The position numbers and the translations under genes are program-made. From Pseudooceanicola endophyticus (GTDB lineage Bacteria > Pseudomonadota > Alphaproteobacteria > Rhodobacterales > Rhodobacteraceae), in the NCBI RefSeq assembly GCF_018760365.1, contig NZ_JAHIAB010000008.1:1-64000 (forward strand): a stretch of DNA of 64,000 nucleotides, given 5' to 3'. Below, in pieces: positions 60,424-64,000 of this stretch. A model generated the notes under the pieces. That model saw nothing but the letters and a program-made list of their open reading frames with translations. It ran no database searches and was not told the DNA's origin. Every line of letters begins with the position of its first letter. Position 1 is the first letter of the stretch.

Positions 60424-61364
60424 TGCGCCTGATCATCGACACCGATACCGCCGGGGATGACTGCTTTTCGCTGCTGCTGGCGATGAAGACCCCCGGCGTG
60501 ACGCTGGAGGCGGTCACGATCTGCAACGGCAATGTCGATTTCGACCAGCAGGCGGAAAATGCCCTGGCCACGATCGAGGCCGCCGGCCTGTCCGGGCAGG
60601 TGCCGGTCTACCTTGGCGCCCGCAAACCGCTGCTGGCCGAATGGGAGCCCGCCCAGATGCACGGCGCCGACGGCATGAGCGGCGCGAACCTGCCCCGCGC
60701 CCGCCAGCGCCCCGAGGATCAGCACGCGGTCGATGCGCTGATCGAACGCATCATGGCCGCCCCGGGCGAGATCGAGATGATCGCCCAGGCGCCGCTGACC
60801 AACCTGGCGCTTGCCGTCACGAAAGAGCCGCGCATCGCCAAGGCGCTGAAACATCTGTGGATCATGGGCGGCACCGACAACTCGGTCGGCAATGTCACCC
60901 CCTGCGCCGAGTTCAACTTCTACGTCGATCCCGAGGCCGCCGAAATCGTCTTCCGCGCCGGGTTCGACATCACCGTCTCGACCTGGACGCTGACCATGCG
61001 CGCCTCGACCTTCGATGCGGACCAGCTGGCGCGCCTCGATGCGCTGGAAACGCCGCTGTCGGAATTCTACCGCAAGGTCTCGGACACGCCGCGCAAGGTG
61101 GCGCTGGAACGCTACGGCCGGGTGATCTGCACCCATCCCGACACGCTGACCTGCGCCTGTGCCATCGACCCCTCGATCATCCGCGCCGCCCGCCCCGCCG
61201 TGGTCCGGATCGAGACCGCCGGCAAGATCACCCGCGGGTTTTCGGCCATGCATCCGGCCAAGCTTGGCGCGCGCTGGCCCGAGTACCACGACAACGCCCG
61301 CATCATCGAAGACGCCGACAACACCGCCTTCTTCGCCATGCTGGAACGGGCGTTCTCCGCATGA
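60423..61364 (+). CDS. Nucleoside hydrolase (IunH family)
   Basis: 313 aa. The Ca-binding aspartate cluster at the N-terminus reads DTDTAGDD (about 6-13): all Asp residues are kept, but the usual Pro-Gly is Thr-Ala. TNLALAV, MGG and the later N-FY-D stretch (AEFNFYVDPEAAEIV) are family-typical, and the C-terminal Asp lies in THPDTLTCACAIDP. It should cleave an N-glycosidic bond to base and ribose. Its place in the operon suggests the imported compound, or an intermediate, is a nucleoside-like N-glycoside. Confidence 0.9.
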   Translation: MRLIIDTDTAGDDCFSLLLAMKTPGVTLEAVTICNGNVDFDQQAENALATIEAAGLSGQVPVYLGARKPLLAEWEPAQMHGADGMSGANLPRARQRPEDQHAVDALIERIMAAPGEIEMIAQAPLTNLALAVTKEPRIAKALKHLWIMGGTDNSVGNVTPCAEFNFYVDPEAAEIVFRAGFDITVSTWTLTMRASTFDADQLARLDALETPLSEFYRKVSDTPRKVALERYGRVICTHPDTLTCACAIDPSIIRAARPAVVRIETAGKITRGFSAMHPAKLGARWPEYHDNARIIEDADNTAFFAMLERAFSA

Positions 61365-61397
61365 CCCTCCCTCCCTTCCCCTTTCCCGGAGCCCCCG

Positions 61398-62192
61398 ATG
61401 TCCGCTGACCAGAAGCCGATCCTCGATCTGCGCAACCTCTCCAAGACCTTCGGCGACATGAAGGCCCTGACCGATGTCAACCTCGCGGTGCAGCCGGGTG
61501 AATTCGTTACCGTCGTCGGCCCCTCGGGCTGCGGCAAGTCCACGCTGTTCAACATCGTGGCGGGGCTGGAAGAGCCCGACACCGGCGCCACCGTGCGCTT
61601 CGAGGACCGTTCGGTCATGGCAAAGGACCTGCTGGGGCGGGTGTCGTTCATGCCGCAGCGCGACCTGCTGCTGGCCTGGCGCAACGTGATCGACAACGCC
61701 ATCCTGCCGCTGGAAATGGAGGGCGCCAACCGCGCCGAGGCCCGCAAGGAGGCGGCGCGGATGCTGCCGGAATTCGGCCTCTCGGGCTTTGACGGCAAGT
61801 ACCCGCATGAACTTTCGGGCGGCATGCGCCAGCGCGTCGCCCTGATGCGCACCTTCATGTTCAAGCGCGACCTGATGCTGCTGGACGAACCCTTCGGGGC
61901 GCTGGACGCGCTGACGCGCACGATGATGCAGCGCTGGCTGCTGGATGTCTGGCAGAAGCACAAGCGCACCGTCCTTTTCATCACCCACGACGTGGACGAG
62001 GCGATCTTCCTGGGCGACCGGGTGCTGGTGATGTCGGCCCGCCCCGGCACCATCAAGCTGGAACGCCGGATCGAGCTGGAGCGCCCGCGCGGCGGCAACG
62101 TCGTCACCGCGCCCGAGTTCATCGCGCTGAAACGCGAGCTGCTGGAAGCCATCGAAGAGGAAAGCATGAAGACCTTCGGCCCCGTCGGCTGA
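61398..62192 (+). CDS. ABC transporter ATP-binding protein (SsuB/TauB/ThiZ type)
   Basis: 264 aa. Walker A GPSGCGKST (about 42), Q-loop MPQRDLLLAWRNV, signature LSGGMRQRV (about 137), Walker B LMLLDEPFGALD, H-loop FITHDVDEA. The LLAWRNV and EAI motifs are typical of nitrate/sulfonate/pyrimidine-precursor importers. It is the natural energy subunit for the two orphan permeases at 41.8-43.3 kb and the NMT1-type binding protein at 45.9 kb, although 15-20 kb away. GGAG precedes the ATG. Confidence 0.93.
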   Translation: MSADQKPILDLRNLSKTFGDMKALTDVNLAVQPGEFVTVVGPSGCGKSTLFNIVAGLEEPDTGATVRFEDRSVMAKDLLGRVSFMPQRDLLLAWRNVIDNAILPLEMEGANRAEARKEAARMLPEFGLSGFDGKYPHELSGGMRQRVALMRTFMFKRDLMLLDEPFGALDALTRTMMQRWLLDVWQKHKRTVLFITHDVDEAIFLGDRVLVMSARPGTIKLERRIELERPRGGNVVTAPEFIALKRELLEAIEEESMKTFGPVG

Positions 62193-62279
62193 GGGTCCGG
62201 GCGCTCTGGACAATCCCGGCGCGGTGGTTTCCTTTCGCCCCGGAGGGCCCCGGCCCTTCGCGAAGGAGAGGAGACCGCC

Positions 62280-63725
62280 ATGCAGATTTCGATGATCATC
62301 AACGGGGCCGATGCCCAGGCCTCTGACGGGCGCTGCTATGACCGGCTGGACCCGGTGACCGGCGAGGTCGCCACCCGGGCGCCCGCCGCCACCCCCGAGG
62401 ACGTGGCCACCGTCGCCCGCGCCGCCGGGGCCGCCTTCCCCGGCTGGGCCGCCACCGCCCCCGCCGAACGGCGCGCGCTGCTGCTGAAGGCCGCCGATGC
62501 GCTGGAGGCGATGACGCCCGAGATCGTCGCCACCGCCATCACCGAGACCGGCGCCACCGCCCCCTGGACCGGCTTCAACTGCATGCTCTCTGCCGGCATC
62601 CTGCGCGAGGCCGCCAGCATGACCACCCAGATCACCGGAGAGGTGATCCCGTCGAACAAGCCCGGCACCCTGGCGATGGCGCAGCGCAAGCCGCTGGGCG
62701 TATGCCTGGGCATCGCCCCCTGGAACGCGCCGGTGATCCTGGGCACCCGCGCCGTCGCCATGGCCATCGCCTGCGGCAACACCGCGATCCTGAAGGCCTC
62801 AGAGCTGTGCCCGGCCACCCATCTGGCCATCGGCGAAGCCTTCCGCCGCGCCGGCTTCCCGCCCGGGGTGATGAACGTGATCACCAATGCCCCCGAGGAT
62901 GCCGCGCAGATCGTCGGTGCCCTGATCGCCGCCCCCGAAGTGCGCCATGTGAACTTTACCGGCTCGACCGCCGTGGGCCGGATCATCGCCCGCGCCGCCG
63001 CCGATCAGCTGAAGCCGGTGCTGCTGGAACTGGGCGGCAAGGCGCCGCTGGTGATCCTGGACGATGCCGATGTCGAGGCCGCAGTGAACGGCGCGGCCTT
63101 CGGCGCCTTCATGAACCAGGGCCAGATCTGCATGTCCACCGAACGGATCATCGTCCACGAGGGGATCGCCGACCGCTTCATCCCCGCGCTGGCCGCCAAG
63201 GTCGCGGGCCTGCCGGCGGGCGATCCCCGGGACCAGGTGGTGCTGGGCGCTCTGGTCACCCCGGAGGCGGCGCAGAAGATGGACCGGCTGATCGCCGACG
63301 CCACCGCCAAGGGGGCTACGCTGCTGGCCGGCGGCACCCGCGACGGTGCCGTGGTCGCGGCGACGCTGCTGGATCACGTGACCCCCGAGATGACGATCTA
63401 TGCCGAGGAGAGCTTTGGCCCGGTGAAGCCGATCATCCGGGTGCGCGACGACGAAGAGGCGATCCGGGTCGCGAACGACACCGCCTATGGCCTCTCGGCG
63501 GCGGTCTACGGATCGGACATCACCCGCGCCCTCTCGGTCGCCGACCGGATCGAAAGCGGGATCTGCCACATCAACGGCCCCACGGTCGCCGACGAGGCGC
63601 AGATGCCCTTTGGCGGCGTGAAGGATTCGGGCTATGGCCGCTTCGGTGGCAAGGCCGCCATCGACGCCTTCACCTCGACCCGCTGGGTCACCATCGAGGA
63701 TCCGCATCAGCACTTCCCGTTCTGA
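62280..63725 (+). CDS. Aldehyde dehydrogenase (vanillin/salicylaldehyde dehydrogenase-like)
   Basis: 481 aa. Catalytic Glu in LELGGKAPLVILDD (about 247), catalytic Cys in NQGQICMSTERI (about 284), cofactor region APWNAPVIL and FTGST. The NQGQICMSTERI sequence resembles vanillin and salicylaldehyde dehydrogenases. It oxidises an aldehyde to acid with NAD(P)+. GGAGAGGAG precedes the ATG. 87 bp after the ATPase gene, possibly in the same transcript; the next gene encodes a ThDP enzyme of decarboxylase type, whose aldehyde product it could take. Confidence 0.93.
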   Translation: MQISMIINGADAQASDGRCYDRLDPVTGEVATRAPAATPEDVATVARAAGAAFPGWAATAPAERRALLLKAADALEAMTPEIVATAITETGATAPWTGFNCMLSAGILREAASMTTQITGEVIPSNKPGTLAMAQRKPLGVCLGIAPWNAPVILGTRAVAMAIACGNTAILKASELCPATHLAIGEAFRRAGFPPGVMNVITNAPEDAAQIVGALIAAPEVRHVNFTGSTAVGRIIARAAADQLKPVLLELGGKAPLVILDDADVEAAVNGAAFGAFMNQGQICMSTERIIVHEGIADRFIPALAAKVAGLPAGDPRDQVVLGALVTPEAAQKMDRLIADATAKGATLLAGGTRDGAVVAATLLDHVTPEMTIYAEESFGPVKPIIRVRDDEEAIRVANDTAYGLSAAVYGSDITRALSVADRIESGICHINGPTVADEAQMPFGGVKDSGYGRFGGKAAIDAFTSTRWVTIEDPHQHFPF

Positions 63726-63787
63726 ACCGCCCTTTTGCCAGGCGTTGACAGCGCCCCCCGATTGATCGCAGCCTGACCTCCGGAGGA

Positions 63788-63832
63788 TCCCGCCCGCGCG
63801 GGACAGGAGGACGGGGCGCCAGGGCGCGCCCC
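63788..63832 (+). other. Tandem hairpins between aldehyde dehydrogenase and ThDP-enzyme genes
   Basis: Two stems: 6 bp (63788-63793 with 63798-63803) and 7 bp (63813-63819 with 63826-63832) in the 135-bp gap. No T-run follows. Could be an attenuator or an mRNA-processing site. Confidence 0.4.
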
Positions 63833-63860
63833 GCATGGCACGGCAGAGGAGGCCCGCCAG

Positions 63861-64000
63861 ATGCGCGATCAGGACAATCCCCCCGGGCTGAGCGCCGGGG
63901 GGGCCATCTTCGGTACGCTGAAGGCCCTCGGCGTGGATTATGTCTTTGCCAATTCCGGCACCGACTTCCCGCCGGTGATCGAGGGTCTGGCCACTGCCCG
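63861..64000 (+). CDS. ThDP-dependent enzyme, N-terminal part (cut by window edge)
   Basis: 46 codons visible. After a short leader, GGAIFGTLKALGVDYVFANSGTDFPPVIEGLA matches the first strand-helix of acetolactate-synthase/benzoylformate-decarboxylase-like enzymes. The Glu that activates ThDP is normally a few residues after the FxNxG turn; here GTDFPP occupies that place. GAGGAGG precedes the ATG. Its role with the aldehyde dehydrogenase, e.g. decarboxylating a 2-keto acid, is inferred. Confidence 0.8.
   Translation, partial: MRDQDNPPGLSAGGAIFGTLKALGVDYVFANSGTDFPPVIEGLATA

Noticed and set aside
62280-62292. ATGCAGA at the aldehyde dehydrogenase start as another GntR operator
   Set aside because: It is the start codon and first codons of the gene and lacks the TAC/GTA extension shared by the intergenic elements.
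1-64000. Mobile element, integration site, CRISPR or RNA gene
   Set aside because: No transposase or integrase genes, repeat-spacer arrays, tRNA-like cloverleaf or rRNA sequence were recognised on either strand.

Overview
The window is high-GC DNA with tightly packed operons, ATGA/TGATG gene overlaps, and the mix of TRAP, RbsABC-type and MalK-type importers, FCD-GntR regulation and a phasin that is typical of Rhodobacterales (Paracoccus/Rhodobacter-like Alphaproteobacteria). I see no rRNA, tRNA, CRISPR array, insertion sequence or phage gene. About 58 protein genes are supported, two of them cut by the window edges. Nearly all are accessory carbon/nitrogen catabolism with its transport and control.

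Layout. (1) 1-4.4 kb: a hybrid sensor kinase with two periplasmic solute-binding sensor domains (cut at the left edge), a divergent single-domain receiver protein and a CPBP-family membrane protease. (2) 4.4-9 kb: a C4-dicarboxylate module, dctD-dctB divergent from dctA. Its intergenic region carries two near-identical 24-bp inverted sites and a sigma70-like promoter. The DctD homologue lacks the GAFTGA loop. (3) 9-20.8 kb: a pentitol/pentulose operon on the minus strand, reading xylitol-type dehydrogenase, AraC regulator, RbsBAC-type importer, alditol dehydrogenase (SDR), FGGY pentulose kinase, transketolase, L-xylulose-reductase-like SDR and small transaldolase. This is a self-contained route from pentitol to central sugar phosphates. 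(4) 21-32.7 kb: a hydroxycinnamate (p-coumarate/ferulate) cluster, with TRAP importer, CoA ligase, enoyl-CoA hydratase, 3-hydroxyacyl-CoA-type SDR, amidohydrolase (candidate beta-ketoacyl-CoA cleaving enzyme), acyl-CoA dehydrogenase and MarR regulator, followed by AraC and pobA (4-hydroxybenzoate to protocatechuate). (5) 32.7-41.7 kb: a TetR gene divergent from a three-subunit molybdenum hydroxylase (PaoABC-like), riboflavin synthase, a small exported protein, a LysR/MFS pair and a phasin.

(6) 41.8-64 kb is the most interesting part. About 20 genes form one apparent regulon around an FCD-GntR regulator: two ABC transport systems (an NMT1/SsuA type whose permeases, binding protein and ATPase lie in three places, and a MalK/Ugp type), amidase, DUF523/TudS-like protein, two alpha/beta hydrolases, an NtaA/DszA-type flavin monooxygenase, class II aldolase, an SDR without the usual catalytic lysine, aminotransferase, M20 amidohydrolase/carbamoylase, cupin, nucleoside hydrolase, aldehyde dehydrogenase and the start of a ThDP enzyme. 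A core GTATGCA/TGCATAC or close variant recurs in the intergenic gaps of this stretch and is absent from the earlier gaps I inspected. I read it as a candidate operator that ties the genes together. The enzyme set suggests breakdown of an N-containing, perhaps N-glycosidic, heterocycle. I know of no described pathway with this composition, and the substrate is not determined.

All function calls rest on motif and family recognition by eye; no database search was run.
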